Shown one piece after another: positions 25,104 to 37,800 of a DNA stretch of 64,000 nt. How positions within the stretch are numbered: the stretch's first letter is position 1; every line of letters begins with the position of its first letter. Source of the DNA: Lichenostomus cassidix (taxonomy: Eukaryota; Chordata; Aves; Passeriformes; Meliphagidae); the NCBI GenBank assembly GCA_008360975.2, contig CM039193.1, positions 16,048,501 through 16,112,500 of the forward strand, read 5' to 3'. The notes under the pieces were generated by a model. It worked only from the letters and a program-made list of their open reading frames with translations. It searched no databases and was not told the origin of the DNA. The position numbers and the translations under genes are program-made.

Positions 25104-25199
25104 TTTGCTGGAGAAGATTGAGCAGGAAACTTGGCGGGAGACTGGAATCTCTTTTGTCACATCCGTCACTCGTCTCATGGAGCGTCTGCTCGACTACAG
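25104..25199 (+). CDS. DOCK3: DOCK3 exon w16, helical region
   Basis: One base completes Ser, then LLEKIEQETWRETGISF through RLMERLLDY, then AG of an Arg codon. The acceptor is CCATCTCCAAACAG and the donor is AG|GTATCT. The RLMERLLDYR helix is a strong family signature, also seen in DOCK1-like members. Confidence 0.96.
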
Positions 25200-26056
25200 G
25201 TATCTGGCACCAGCAATAACATACTCTAAGCATAAGAAGTCTGTAAAGATACAGTACCAAATTCCTACAGGGAATATTTCTATTGACTATCAAGCTGCAC
25301 ACTTGCAAGCCTAGCTCATCACTGCTGGGCTCTGCACAAACATCCAAAACCCTCACCTCTAGAGCTCTAATTCTGATTGCTGTGTGCTCATTTCTCATAG
25401 TTTTGTACTATGGTTTATTCATGTTGCTAAAATATTAATTCCTTCTATCACTGAAATTATCTCACCTAATTCAGCAAAATAGATGGTAAATGCAAGAGTG
25501 ATCCCCAAAGCCTCACTGAAGCAAGGTGTGCTGAATGCCTCCTCCAGTCCTGCAGGGTTGGAGAACTTCCATCTGGGAACTCTGACATGTCAGCTGGTGG
25601 CTCATGGACAAGATTTCACTATAAATTAGGCAGCCGTCATTTAGTTTTCGACTGCAGTTTGCAGGTCTGTTGTGTCAATGCAGCTGAGCTTTGACTCAGT
25701 TAGAAGGAAATATTTTAACTTTAGATTTATATATATACACACACACTCAGAGGGGTTTTCTTTAATAATAGACAATTTGAACCTATATAGAACTGCCCCA
25801 GATATTTCTATCTTTAGCCTACTGACAAGAGTTCAAATAGTTTTTTCTTCTGCTGCTGCTCATTAGAGGTGAAACCCTCTGACTAGACTGGGTGTTCTGC
25901 AGTCCCATATCCTTTTCTGTGCATTTTAGTTTGCTCTTTTTGTTATCCCTACCACTTTGATCCAATCTCCTGTTTTTGTCCTGGCAACTGCTCTACAACT
26001 ACTGTGCACAACCAGGTACTGGAGACGCATTTAAAGGGAATGCAGGGGAGCTGATT

Positions 26057-26127
26057 GGGGTTTTTTGGTTTTGTTGGGGTTTTTTTTGGGGGGGGGCAAG
26101 GTGGGGGAATGTTGTGTGGTTTTGGGG
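26057..26127 (+). repeat. G/T-rich low-complexity tract
   Basis: Five runs of at least four G (26057-26060, 26076-26079, 26088-26096, 26103-26107, 26124-26127), separated by T-rich spacers, lie within 71 nt of the intron after w16. The transcript strand is the G-rich one, so both DNA and RNA could form a quadruplex. This is a composition call only. Confidence 0.7.
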
Positions 26128-26900
26128 TTTGTTTTGTTTTTTAATGATAAACAGCTGCCAGCTTTGACACACAGATACACATTTCTATGCTTGAGAAACA
26201 CATACCAGTTTTTAATTGATTTTCAATCTGCAGCAGATTTTTCATTCCCAGAAGAGAACAGGGAACTGGAATGTGGCACTGGAATTTGGAAATACACAGT
26301 CATCCCTTACAGTCCAGCTGCCAGTCAGTAGTAGTAGTAGTTCTCAAGATAGTTTGCTGTATCACTGCTTTAAAAATTTAATCTCTTGTACTGTTTGAAT
26401 AGAAGTAATTTCTAAAATATTCCAGAAAGTAAAGATAAATTTTGTCATTCAACTTACCTATGCAAAAGTTAGAAATCTAGTCCAAATCACTCAGGTTGTA
26501 TCTTTGTGTGCCACACCACACTGCAGAGCTGCATTTATGGAAGCCAAGCCTTTGACTAGCACTAAATGTTTACATCTGGATAAATGGGAGTTTTTTACAT
26601 TTATAGTAGATCTTGCATTCAATGATTTTTGACCACTATTGTCCGATTTTTATTCAGATTCTTGTAAGAAATGAAGGAACAGTCATTTCAGGTGCTTTCA
26701 GATGCAAACGTAGGGGACACTCAGTTTTCACATCATTGTATCTATAACATGGAAATTTTTCTTAGAGGAGCTTTAGAAAATTAAGTATATGATTATCTGT
26801 TTGTCATCCAGGGAAACTCTGGAAGATCAGATAGCTTCAAATTTATGTTTAAAAAACTGTTTTTGCAGATGTTTGTTTCAACATTGCTCTGCTTTCTTAG

Positions 26901-26961
26901 GGACTGTATGAAAGGAGATGAAACTGAAAACAAGAAAATTGGCTGCACTGTTAACCTTATG
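26901..26961 (+). CDS. DOCK3: DOCK3 exon w17, end of helical region
   Basis: One base completes Arg, then 20 codons run DCMKGDETENKKIGCTVNLM, ending in phase 0 at ATG|GTAAAG. The acceptor is GCTTTCTTAG. It links the helical scaffold to the DHR-2 domain, which begins in the next exon. Confidence 0.94.
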
Positions 26962-27084
26962 GTAAAGATGTTTCCTTTGTCTCTTTGTGATACTGTGCAA
27001 TGTTGTTGAAATTGGGATGGGAAAGGCTTGGATAGGAATCTGTGTCAGGCAAGTGTAGCTTCAGAATCCAAGCGCTGGGAGGAT

Positions 27085-27235
27085 GGAAGAGAAAGATGAG
27101 GATTGTGAAGATCCTCTGGAGGTCCCTGGTCCAACTCAATGCTTAAAGCAGGGCCAGATAGCTCAGGCTCCTCAGGGCTGTGTCCTGCTGAGTTCTGTGT
27201 ATCCCTGTGACAAAGATTCTACAACCTCTCTCACC
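27085..27235 (-). mobile_element. CR1 LINE fragment
   Basis: Reading the + strand, CTGGAGGTCCCTGGTCCAAC, then GCTTAAAGCAGGGCCAGATA, GCTCAGG, CAGGGCTGTGTCC and CTACAACCTCTCTC appear in the order of the CR1 3' region in reverse complement. The fragment is therefore on the minus strand. It is diverged and truncated at both ends; the edges are approximate. Confidence 0.75.
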
Positions 27236-27444
27236 TCGTCTTTCAGCTTTTGACTACCTTCATTTTGAAAAAAAATCATGCCACAATAAAGTTAGTGGGT
27301 TAGATCAGTGTTAACGAGAAAAGCATTGTTACTTTCCCACTCAGAACATACTCTTTTCAATAACTTTGCACATGCACAGATGCTGCTGAGCACTTGAATG
27401 AAGGAAGAGTCTCAAGAGTAACGATTGTGTTTTTTCTTTCACAG

Positions 27445-27538
27445 AATTTCTACAAATCTGAGATTAACAAGGAGGAGATGTACATCCGCTATATCCACAA
27501 GCTGTGTGACATGCACCTGCAGGCTGAGAACTACACAG
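27445..27538 (+). CDS. DOCK3: DOCK3 exon w18, start of DHR-2
   Basis: Encodes NFYKSEINKEEMYIRYIHKL, then CDMHLQAENYT, plus one base. The acceptor is TTCTTTCACAG and the donor ACAG|GTGAGG. This is where the DHR-2 catalytic domain begins by comparison with the family: a Tyr-rich helix of lobe A, which mediates DOCK dimerisation. Confidence 0.96.
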
Positions 27539-28215
27539 GTGAGGAAGACATTCCACAGAGTCTGCTTGAAATCCTCATGACATTTTTTAAACTCTCCCAA
27601 TGTTATATAATACCTAGTTCATTCTTTTGGAAAAATTTTGCATGAATCAGTTATGGCAGTTGGGAAGACAAGAAGCTGAGGCCCGGCTCCTTCCCTCAAG
27701 TTAAATACTGTCTGTTTATACCCACATGATCACATGATTATTGGATTACACTCCAAATTTTACATTAAAGTGTTCTTTGAAGAAGATGGATCAAAAAAAA
27801 AAATCACAACAGTGGAATGAAATTTAGAGGAAGATTAGCAAAACCACCATTATATTTATTCCCTTGCATTGCAGTGCTGAGGGAGCACTTGGAACATGCA
27901 CAGACTCTAATGCTGTGTTGTCCAAGCTCTGTTTACAGCTGCAGGCCCCAAATCTAGTTACAGATTTGAACATCTGACTGTGCATTTAAATCAAGTAGCT
28001 GGTAAAAAGAAACTTGACAGATTTGTACCTAAAAATCGTGTGCTGTTATTTTAAGTAATTGAATGCTTTAATGGCCCTCTAAGACTTGAGATTTTTTTCT
28101 CAAACTGTAAATCAGAAATCGCAGACTGTTCCAGAAGTAGGTGTGTGACCTTTCAGTATTGGCTGTGTTTGTTTGCTGTCATTGATTCAGTGTTCCATAA
28201 CTGCCTTTCCTACAG

Positions 28216-28364
28216 AGGCTGCATTCACTTTGCTTTTGTACTGTGAGTTGCTTCAGTGGGAGGACAGACCTCTGAGAGAGTTCCTGCATTACCCATCTCA
28301 GTCAGAGTGGCAACGTAAGGAAGGTCTGTGCCGTAAGATTATCCATTACTTCAACAAAGGGAAG
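28216..28364 (+). CDS. DOCK3: DOCK3 exon w19, DHR-2 lobe A
   Basis: Two bases complete Glu, then 49 codons run AAFTLLLYCELLQWEDRPL to KIIHYFNKGK. The acceptor is CTTTCCTACAG and the donor AAG|GTATGC. The AAFTL-x-LYxxLL-W pattern is the classic DHR-2 lobe A helix pair. Confidence 0.96.
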
Positions 28365-31300
28365 GTATGCCAACTTCTTCTCTCTTCCAGCAGCTTCCTT
28401 CCCTTTTCCTGACTGACTTAGGGCTTGCAAGCCACCATCTCAGTTCAGTAGTCTGGAAGTAAATTTGTATCAAAAGGATTTATAACATGACAAATTGGCT
28501 CTCTGGACAAAAAATCAGATGAGAAAAGGTATTTCATTATCTGTGGCATTTGGAATGGGCTAGGGAGACCAACAGGACAACACCAAAACATTTTTATATC
28601 TTTAAACCAAGCCTTGGATCAGCTGATGTGGCAGAATGCCAGTTCCTCAGCTTTTGGGGGGTGGGATTGCATTTTGTAGCTGTCAATGCAAACTGCTGTG
28701 CTATGACTCACTTTAGGACTTGTTTTGTACTTAACCTACACAAGGAAATGGCAGGCAAAGTGCTGTAGGGGTCTCTTTATTAAAAAAAATATTTAAGTCC
28801 TTTCAGTGTCACTGTTATTTTAAAATGATTTTCAGCTATGATGCAGTTCCATCCACTGCACAAAAAGAAAATCAATCCATTTCAATTTCATATATTGAGT
28901 ATGGGTTTTCTACAGTTAATTATATTTTTCTTCAATCACTGCAGAGGTAGATGTTTTAGTTCCTTTTGTCATGGCATTTTGGGAATGTTTCAGAGGTGAA
29001 CCTTAAAAGTGATATCATCTATTAGAGTATTTTCAAATTTTTTCCTTCTCTAGGAAAATTCCTGCAGCTTATGTTCTTGGGAGATAACATCTGTATGTGT
29101 GCCTCAGGGCTGATTTTGCCTGTGATGGCAATGACAGTGGTATTTAATACAAATGTGAGTTGGTTCATATGGGGTTGCCATTCCAGATAATTCTTTCCTA
29201 GCCCTGATAATAGAGAGTTGCATATGGCAGAAGCATTCTCTGCAGAACCTGTGAAAGGAAGTCAGATTCCTGTGTGAAGGAAGAAATGGCCCATTTATGA
29301 GGAAGTGATTAAGATTTTTTTGTGTGTCTGCCAGAGTTTCTCTTTTGTGATAACACTGCATATGGTTCTGCCATTTCAAAAATTTTCAGGGGTTTTCACA
29401 CTGCACTTAAAAATAAATTACTGGCTTGTGCAAATATTGCAGTACTGTACTGTCTGGCTAGACAAAGATGATAGAGACACTATGGAAAGCAAGTGAGCCT
29501 TTATGTTTGAAAAAAACAGTGAATCCATATACACAGTGAAGGAGAGTAAAAATTGACTGATGTAATTAGGCTATAAAACTCCTAACAGATTATAGAGTGT
29601 TAACCTCTTGAGGTTTCCTCCCCACTGGATGTTTCTGGAGTTACTTGATTTGTGTTTTAATCCTCCTTTATTACAAATGGTAGCCAAATGATTAAATAAT
29701 CCATTTAAGCAGTGTGTATGTCACTCAAACTGTGGAAGTGAAAGATGCTGAGAAGCCAAATCCTTCTTTTCAACACACTTGCTGTGTGACAGGGAGCAGC
29801 TCAGGGAATGGAAGAAACCTGCTTTCCTCTACTTGTGTGTGACAGCTTCTTTCTGCACTACCCTGAGATGGTTCCTCCTCAGGTTCTGCAGAGTGGGATT
29901 TGTTGTTGTCCTTCAGTTGCATTTCCACCATTCCATTTCTCATGCTGCTCCTGGCCTCTTCCCCCAAGTGAGGGTGTCAATGCAGAGTGTAAAGGGTGTA
30001 AAATTTTGTGTTTGTTAATAGGACAATTTTCTCAGCACAGGAATGGGAGGAAAACTGGCCACAAGGGTGTCTTGTGACATGCCAGTGGCACAGCCTGTGG
30101 CAGGCCTGGGGTGCTGCAGTGGGTGCAGAACTGAGTGACTCCCACTCTCAGCAGCATCAGCAGCAGCCTTGTGCTGGGAAGGAACATGGTGTTCCAAAGC
30201 CCTTATAGCCTTCACTGGTCATGTGCCCTTTCCTGCTGAGTTATGCTATGCTGTGAATTGGTTTATGGCTCAGCTGGCAGCATGTGCAAGTATATAACTT
30301 AAAATGAAGATATTTTTAACTCATAGTTATAATTTTGTCTGTTAAAACTCAAAGTTCTCTAGTTGAAGACATCTGTGAATGGAACAATTTGATCCCGACT
30401 GACTGTGTTTCTGCACAGCAATAGCCTGAAAACTACACAACCCTTTTCTGTCCAGATCACTGCTCAGTTTATTAACTGACAATTCTGACCAGCTCCCACC
30501 ACAGCATCGCAGGGTCTGTTCTCCTTAGTGCCAGCCAAGCATGCACAGAGACCCAAAACAGTGCTCCTAAAACACTTAGGTTTTGATCATGTGCTCCATA
30601 CCCAACACTTGAAATCATTTCTCTTCTGTACCCTTATGGGAATCATATTTCTAAAAGAAATCTGCACGTTGGGATGTCAGTAAATAAAGGCTGGCATTCA
30701 GAATGGTTGATTGTCTCTACCTGTGCCTCCTTGTGTGCAGTCAGCTGAGAGTTGCTGGTGCCATAGGAGAAAGCTGCAAGAAATATCTTATGAATGTCGC
30801 TTTCAAGTAATACACAACATGCAAACACATCAGAGGTCAGCAAAACAGGAAGTACTAATGAGGGAAATTACCAGCAGAGACATCAGAAGTTACTTGAAGA
30901 GGGAAGTGATACTTGCATGTCACTTGGAATTACTTATTAAATATCTACACTGTGAAGATGCTACTCGTTAACATCACAGATTTTAAAACTGACGCTCCCA
31001 GTGACTTGGGTATCCATTCATTCCTTTTCCTTTCAAATACCTGCAAACTCTTTTCTCTTTAAGAAGTTACCTGTGTATTGTTTGTCTTCACTTCTCTAGC
31101 TCATGTTGTATCTGCAGAATACTCAGCTAGCACGGTGGAATTTCTTGGTGTGGAAACTGAAACAAAGAGAGAGCCTGAGTTAGGATGACAGGAATGGTGT
31201 CGAGGTACATGTAGAACAGGTAGCATAAAGAGAAATCAGATGTGGTTACATGTTGTTAATTTAATTGACATCAGAAAAGGAGCATGAAAAGATTACATCC

Positions 31301-33055
31301 CTCAGATCACCTGGAGGGAAAACAGCCAGTGAGCTTTCTGCTGCTGTCCAGAACACAGATTAGAGAGTTAGGTAGGCTTTAGTCACAGCATCCCACTTGG
31401 AAGTAAGACTGCTCACACTCTGTGTGGAAAAAAAAAAGCCATTTATTCCTGATGTTTTAGAGAGACTTTTCTTTTTCATCCTTTCAAGTGAACATCGATC
31501 AGCTGAGGACTGAAAATCTATGTATAATATCTCTGTTAAGAATATTGCAACATATAAAAAATGCAGTGGTGTTTGAGTTTGCAAATACAAACACTTAACT
31601 GGCTATTGCTGATCCCAGTTCAGTGGATCAGTTTGTTTGTCATGGATTTTGACAATCCATGGCAAAAATCCTTTTAATTTGAGATTACAAATACCTCAGT
31701 AATATTTGGAGTAGTCAAGAAACTGGTCTTTCAGTTCCTTTCCTATTGTATTTATTGTTTTGATCTAAATAAATCTCCCATTGGCCTCCCATTCCCCCAA
31801 ACTATCAGAATATCCAAATTGATTCTGATACAGTTCATTATTTAGCAGGTTTTTATTGAAGTTTTTGTAATTAACTGAAGCTAAAGAGTCATAGAAAGGA
31901 AGTGGTAGCAAGGATGAGACAACAGACACTACAAATGTGGGTTTAAAGGGAAACACTGTAAAGTACCTCATGCACTAATCAAACAGTGTAGAGATTCACT
32001 TTTTCATGTGAAGGTACATGTAACCAGAAAAACTTATTTCCATATTAACTGCTAATATTTTACATAATTGCTGTTAATGACTATTACCAATATTTTATTA
32101 ATTATTTTATTTATGCTATTAATAGTCTTAAAACTAAAGGTGATAGTCTAACTCACACATTAATCTTGTTTTCACTACAGCAGAGTCCCATGTAAAACAA
32201 CTGGCTATTTAGCCCAGTAATGCAGAATAAAAATTAATCCAGTAAAGGTTCAACTGAGATCTTGGTGTTCTAAATCCTTTACTATAAGCATGGTAAGAAA
32301 CAGCCACTCCCCCAAATTATTTCCAGTCTGTGCAGGTAAAGAGTGATGGAAGAAGAGATTTCAGTGGAAAACGAGCTCTCTAAAAAGCCACATGAGGTAA
32401 CAGGAGAGTCTTTCAGTGTGGGTGTGCCCAGAGTGGGTCCCTCCCTCCTGACCTCTGTGATGATGAGTATGGTGTGCTAGGGGAGATTTAGTGGGTGGGA
32501 TTGGAAGCTGAAGAAATGAGTGTGGCTTTCTGAATATGGATATTGACTCACTGCAGTAATGCAGGTCAGTTCTGAGGATGTTTTGTCTGTGTGTTGGAAT
32601 GTTCCCACTGCCTGACAGTTTGTGCTTTCAGTGGGAAGGAACAGCCTGGGAAGGGGAGCACTTTGCTGGGGAGTTAAGGCCTAACTCTGTACTCCAGGGA
32701 GTTCTAGTGCAGGAAGCAAAGGAGCTGTTGGGGGTGGGTTGAAGGGGTGTCTAGCAAGAAGAAAAATTGTTAGGTTTATTATCTTTCTCCCGATAAGTTC
32801 CCAGTCTCATAAATGAACTGTCAGAACAAGCAGTATGTGTGTGTAATTTCCACGGAACATATGCTTCTGTTCCCATCTTTTAGAAGGAATTGATCTGCTA
32901 TTTAATGGAAATGGTTTCATCGCATTGCATTTTCACATCTAATCTCTGCCATTTCATACCAAATGAATTCCCCGAATTGAGTTTCCATATTCCTCTCAGC
33001 TGAGCTGGCAGTAGCATTGTGTTTGCTGTGAGTGTGATTTGCTTTGGCCCCGCAG
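28365..33055 (+). other. DOCK3: Intron between w19 and w20
   Basis: A 4.7-kb intron. It contains several AT-rich stretches (for example 32040-32110) and short unrelated ORFs, none with a recognisable product. I could not identify any repeat family or exon inside. Confidence 0.6.
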
Positions 33056-33142
33056 AGCTGGGAGTTCGGCATCCCGCTGTGCCGAGAACTGGCCATCCAG
33101 TACGAGAGCCTCTATGATTACCAGAGCCTCAGCTGGATCCGG
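33056..33142 (+). CDS. DOCK3: DOCK3 exon w20, DHR-2 lobe A
   Basis: 29 codons, SWEFGIPLCRELAIQYESLY to SLSWIR, phase 0 at both ends. The acceptor is TGGCCCCGCAG and the donor CGG|GTAAGT. The W-x-x-G-I-P-L-C-R-E-L-A motif is highly conserved among DOCK family DHR-2 domains. Confidence 0.96.
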
Positions 33143-33959
33143 GTAAGTAGCAGCACTTTCCCTCCATGCAGACTCTTAGATCATTCCCCCAGAGCATTTT
33201 GCTCTCCTGTCAGAGCATTCTGAATTTAAAAAATAATCACATTCTCTGTAGAGCTCCATACACTCACAGTGAATCCTTACCATTGATTCATTTTGATGAC
33301 TTTGTAGGTCCACTGAAATAATTCCAAAGTCTGGTTGCAGTAAAATTCCATGAGTCTATGGAGACAGCACACACAAACAGGAATTGGGCTTGCTATTGCA
33401 GTGGCATATTTACATATATTTTTGCATTAAATATCCTATTTTTTAATATATATTTCATTTTAATTCTGAAAGAATCAAGGACAGCTTGTGCCTCAGTGAG
33501 CTAAGATGAACAAGAGAGAAAGAATGAAGAAGGCAAATGTTTATGGCATTCTTATCAGTTTACAAGGATTTGATCCTCTGGTACAACCAAACGTGATGAA
33601 ATCAGGGCACATTTGCAGCATCGTGCTCTAATCAGAAAAAGTTGAAGTTCCTGTTTCTTAATGTGAAAATAGTTCATCTCCTGTCCCCTGGGGTAGCATT
33701 CATGTATCCAAATTTGAGATTTATGCTACATGGATATATCCTTATACACAGTGGTTTAAATTCTCTGTCAAAAAAGTCCAGTTTATTTTTATCTGAAGGC
33801 ACCTGTCTAGCAAGGTCTGATAAACTGCACTTCTGAAGAACCTGTTTTCTCCAAAGTGGCCCCAAAGAGAGCACATGACCAGGCTGGCTGTGCACTCTCT
33901 GTGCCATTGACATCACCACCACATTCCTTGATGCTTCCTGCAATCATTTTGGGACCTTC

Positions 33960-34080
33960 TCCTTTCTACAAAAGGAGTTAATGTGTCTGAGAAGTGAGCA
34001 CAAACCAGGATGCAGTATTCCAAGTTAAGGTTCCCTACAGTGGAAGCAATGGTGTCAAACTGGTGGTTCTTTTTGAAGAG
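33960..34080 (-). mobile_element. Possible degenerate CR1 fragment
   Basis: The stretch GAGCACAAACCAGGATGCAG followed by TATTCCAAGTTAAGG resembles the CR1 segment that in this orientation reads 'gaactggacacagtattccagg'. Only one block is recognisable, so this is a weak call with approximate ends. Confidence 0.3.
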
Positions 34081-34379
34081 CCATCTTTTTTCTACAGGAA
34101 ATTCCTGTGAGCATTTCAATTGAGGTTTAGTTTGCCAAAGGGTCTGGAAATCCCATTCTTGATCTGTGTTGGCACAGTGCCACAAAACTAGTTATTGGAA
34201 CTAGAGAAAAGTCCTTTTCCTCTTTCCAGCTGCCTTTTTCTTCCGTGTTAAACCTTCTGGTGCACAGAGCTGTAGAAGATTTAATTTTGTTTCATCCTTT
34301 TTCATGCCCCTCAACTCAATTAAGGCAAACCCAATTAGATGTAATTTTCCAGGCAGTGGTATGGATTTTGATCTGTAGG

Positions 34380-34445
34380 AGAGAATAGAACACTGTGAGC
34401 CAGGCAGTGTGGATCTTAATCTTGGCTTTGCCATTAATTTCGCAA
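34380..34445 (+). mobile_element. Possible MIR head fragment
   Basis: The order GAACACTGTGAGCCAGGCAG, then TCTTAATCTTGGCTTTGCCA, then TTAATTTCGC follows the 5' half of MIR (gaacactgg, taatcccggctctgcca, ctaact). It is short and diverged, and could be a chance match. Confidence 0.4.
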
Positions 34446-34727
34446 TGCAAAGAAAATTACATGCAAGACCTGTTTAATTGAAAATAAGATAAACCAGGAA
34501 AAATTCATGTCATCTCCCAAAATGTAAAATTGGTATGGTGATATTCTGCTCTGTTCCACCACATAGACAGATTTAATTAATATTTTTTATCTTTAACAGA
34601 ATGTTGGTCTTTTCATAAAAAATTGTGCAAAAGAGCAAATGTGGTATTTTAATGAGTATTGAGATGTTAATGTTTTAAGTGCAGCTTTAAGGGTCTGATA
34701 GCAGCTACCTCTTTCCTTCCTCCACAG

Positions 34728-34832
34728 AAAATGGAAGCTACCTATTATGACAATATCATGGAACAGCAGCGCTTAGAACCAGAGTTTTTCAGAGTTGGTT
34801 TTTATGGTCGAAAATTCCCATTTTTCCTGCGG
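34728..34832 (+). CDS. DOCK3: DOCK3 exon w21, DHR-2
   Basis: 35 codons, KMEATYYDNIMEQQRLEPEF to KFPFFLR, phase 0 at both ends. The acceptor is CCTTCCTCCACAG and the donor CGG|GTAAGC. The segment RVGFYGRKFPFFLR is the conserved strand region between lobes A and B of DHR-2 (PxYFRVxFYG pattern). Confidence 0.96.
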
Positions 34833-37800
34833 GTAAGCCAAACTTATACAAGATGTGACAAACAGGCTCGGAGTAGCTGTTAAAGCTTTGTATTTTTGTT
34901 TTGTGGAGGTATGGTATTTTTTACACCTGAACAAATAAAAATAGTTCGCTGGCTGAACTGAAGGATGCGGTCCACTGGGAATGTTCTTGGGAACAGAGAT
35001 CAGAAATTTGACTCATGCTGCTGTGAATTTTTGATGATCTGCAAATGCAGCACAAATTGCCTCTATATTAAGCAAAATGCTGTATTGCAGCAATGTTGGG
35101 TCATTACAACTAATTTTCATCATCTCAAATTATCACACTTTAAAAAAAGTCTCACTTGACAGAATTCTAATCCCAGCCTGATGACTGTTATGCTATGTGC
35201 AAGTGAAAATTTCTCCTCTTCAACAAAAAGCCAAACAGCTTCTTTCGACACATCCTCACTTGGAGCTCATTGTCTGCTGGTGTACCAATCCATTTAAAAA
35301 GTGAAATTTTCTTCTTTTCTTAATGAGAAATCAAACTTTAAATGGGGACTTGTTTATAAAAATGTCTTGTTACTAGTTCAGAGAAAGGAAGGAATATAAT
35401 CTGACAACTGCTCCAAGAGCTGCCTGGAAACTGAAGGCAGATGCCATTGAATGTGACAGGACAAGGTAACTGGAAGCTTTCAAGGACTGGAGGTGCCTGG
35501 TTTGTGTTCTCTTTGAAGGAATGGTTTGACAAGAGGTGGCACCAATTGAGGTACACTGGATGAAGCCATACAAAGCCAAGCCATTCTGAAAGGTGCCCTC
35601 TCAAATGTCCCTCTGATTATGAAGTTGCTGGGTTTTTTAACAAGGATTTCAACACTAGGGTTTAATTACAGTCTTTTAATGGAAATACAGGCAGGGGCAA
35701 TAAAGGCAAGTTGAAATTAGTCAAAGAGAAGAAAATACCAGTGAGTAAAGGGTGGTGTCCTCATGTTATTTGAAGGTGAACAGTGCCAGAATCAGAGAAT
35801 CACAGAATCATTTAGGTTAGAAAAGACCTCCAAGATCATCAAGTCCAAGCTTTGACCAATCACCTCCATGTCAAACAGACCATGACACCAAGTGCCACAT
35901 CCAGTTATTTCTAGAACACCTCCAGGAATGGTGACTCCATCACCCTCCTGGGCAGCCTGTTCCAATGCCTGACAACCCCTTCTGTGAAGTAATTCTTCAT
36001 GATGTCTAACCTGAATGTCCTCAAGCCTGCAGCTTGAGGCTATTTCCTCTCCTCCTGACGCTTGTTCCCTGGGAGCAGAGCCTGACCCCCACCTGGCTAC
36101 CACTTCCTGTCAGGGAGTTGTGGAGGGTGTGAAGGTCCCCTCTGAGCCTCCTTTTCTCCAGTCTGAGCCTCTCCTCCCTCAGCTGCTCCTCACAGGATTT
36201 ACAATGCAGCAGCCTGAAGCAGTGTGTAGAACACCCTGCAGGGGTATTCAAGGAAAGGATAGGTGCTACAATGTGAACTGGGAGCTGTCCTTTCATGAAC
36301 ATCTCCAGAGAAAACTGACAATTCCTTTTTTTTGTATCTAACCACAAATATTTCAGCAAGTGAGTGACAACAAAGTCATGTTCCTAACATCTGAAGTACT
36401 GTCAGTGACTCGAGCCTACTTTTTTAGCTTGTGGATCCTCACTTTTACCTGGGATCCTGCATGGCCGATGTTTATGACACTGCTTGAGTTTCCTGTGCTC
36501 AGCGCTGACTCTTTGCAAAGTGCTGTAACAATGTGGATCCTTGGCTGGAGACATTACCAGCGAACACGAGCATACATAATTATAATCCTTGTTAATTCTG
36601 CAATTATATTTGGTAGCACTGCTTCTGATAGCAGATTACTAATGTAGCAATCTCATTAAAAGTCATCCTCCTCCTTTCTCTCCCTAATGATCCATACAGC
36701 ACACACATTGTGGAGCACAGACTAAGCCCATTAGCAGTCACATCAGCATGGATCACACTATAAAGAGATTGGAAGCAGCTATTCTAGAGAAGAAAAAGAT
36801 TTACATGGATTTAAAATCTTCAAATGGATGCGGGAGTGATTTAAAGTGATCAAATAACTCCAAACCTTTTTCTCATGTATTTTTCTATTGCTGTATAGCT
36901 TAAGACAGAAAATTGCCATTTTTTTTCTACATCTTTGATTTTTGAAGACCCTTTGTCTAGAAAAGTCATTGTTCATGTTTCTGTGAATTCTGCATTTATT
37001 TCTAGCCTTCCTACATAAGTAAATTTTAATTAAAACTGTCCATATCTTCCATCTACCAGAAGTTCAAGTAAGGCCTGACAAACCATATTTTGAAATCTTG
37101 TCTTGGCATCTGTCTGAAAAGTCTTATTAAATTTAGCTTTGAGGTGTTTTCAGGGCATTATTTTTAGAATCTCAGTACCTTTATTTATAGGCTTAGAGTT
37201 TTCTAGATTGCTGCAATCAAAAGCTAAAACAGAGAATGCAGTAAGTGTCATGAAGAGATTCACCTTCAAACATGGGCTCACTCCAAATTTAATAAGAGCT
37301 GCAAAGTTTGAGCATTACAGACTGGACTGTCAAGATTCATCATGCGATTCTTCTCCCAGCCCATTGGTTGCTGTGACTGATGCATACAAAGTGACACATG
37401 TCACAGCCAGAACATGAGATCCTTTCCAGAAAGTTGAAATGCAAAGCCAAAGATAACTGAACTCCTTGGCTGTGTTTTATGATCCAGTTTTGCTACTTTC
37501 TCTTTGATTTTGCTACAAGATCAAGAACTTCTTGGCCACATCCCTTTTCCAGAGCAATTAAAAAAGCATTCTTGAATATACTGCAGCTTTTAAATGCAAG
37601 AAATAAAAGGCTGTTCTTTGATAGATTTTCTAATTGTTTTATGAAGGTGAAAAACCTCCCCTTACTTCTAGTTATTATGTATCTAAGAGTTTAAACTTCC
37701 AGAATTAGAGAATTTGCCTGCTGTGATTGGTCTTGCACCCGGAGATATTAACACTAATGAAAATGGTGGTTTGTGAGGGTTAAGACACTGGAATACAATC

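Noticed and set aside
36015..36359. ORFs on both strands around 36.0-36.4 kb
   Set aside because: They lie mostly in the 5'-truncated CR1 copy and do not match an intact reverse transcriptase.
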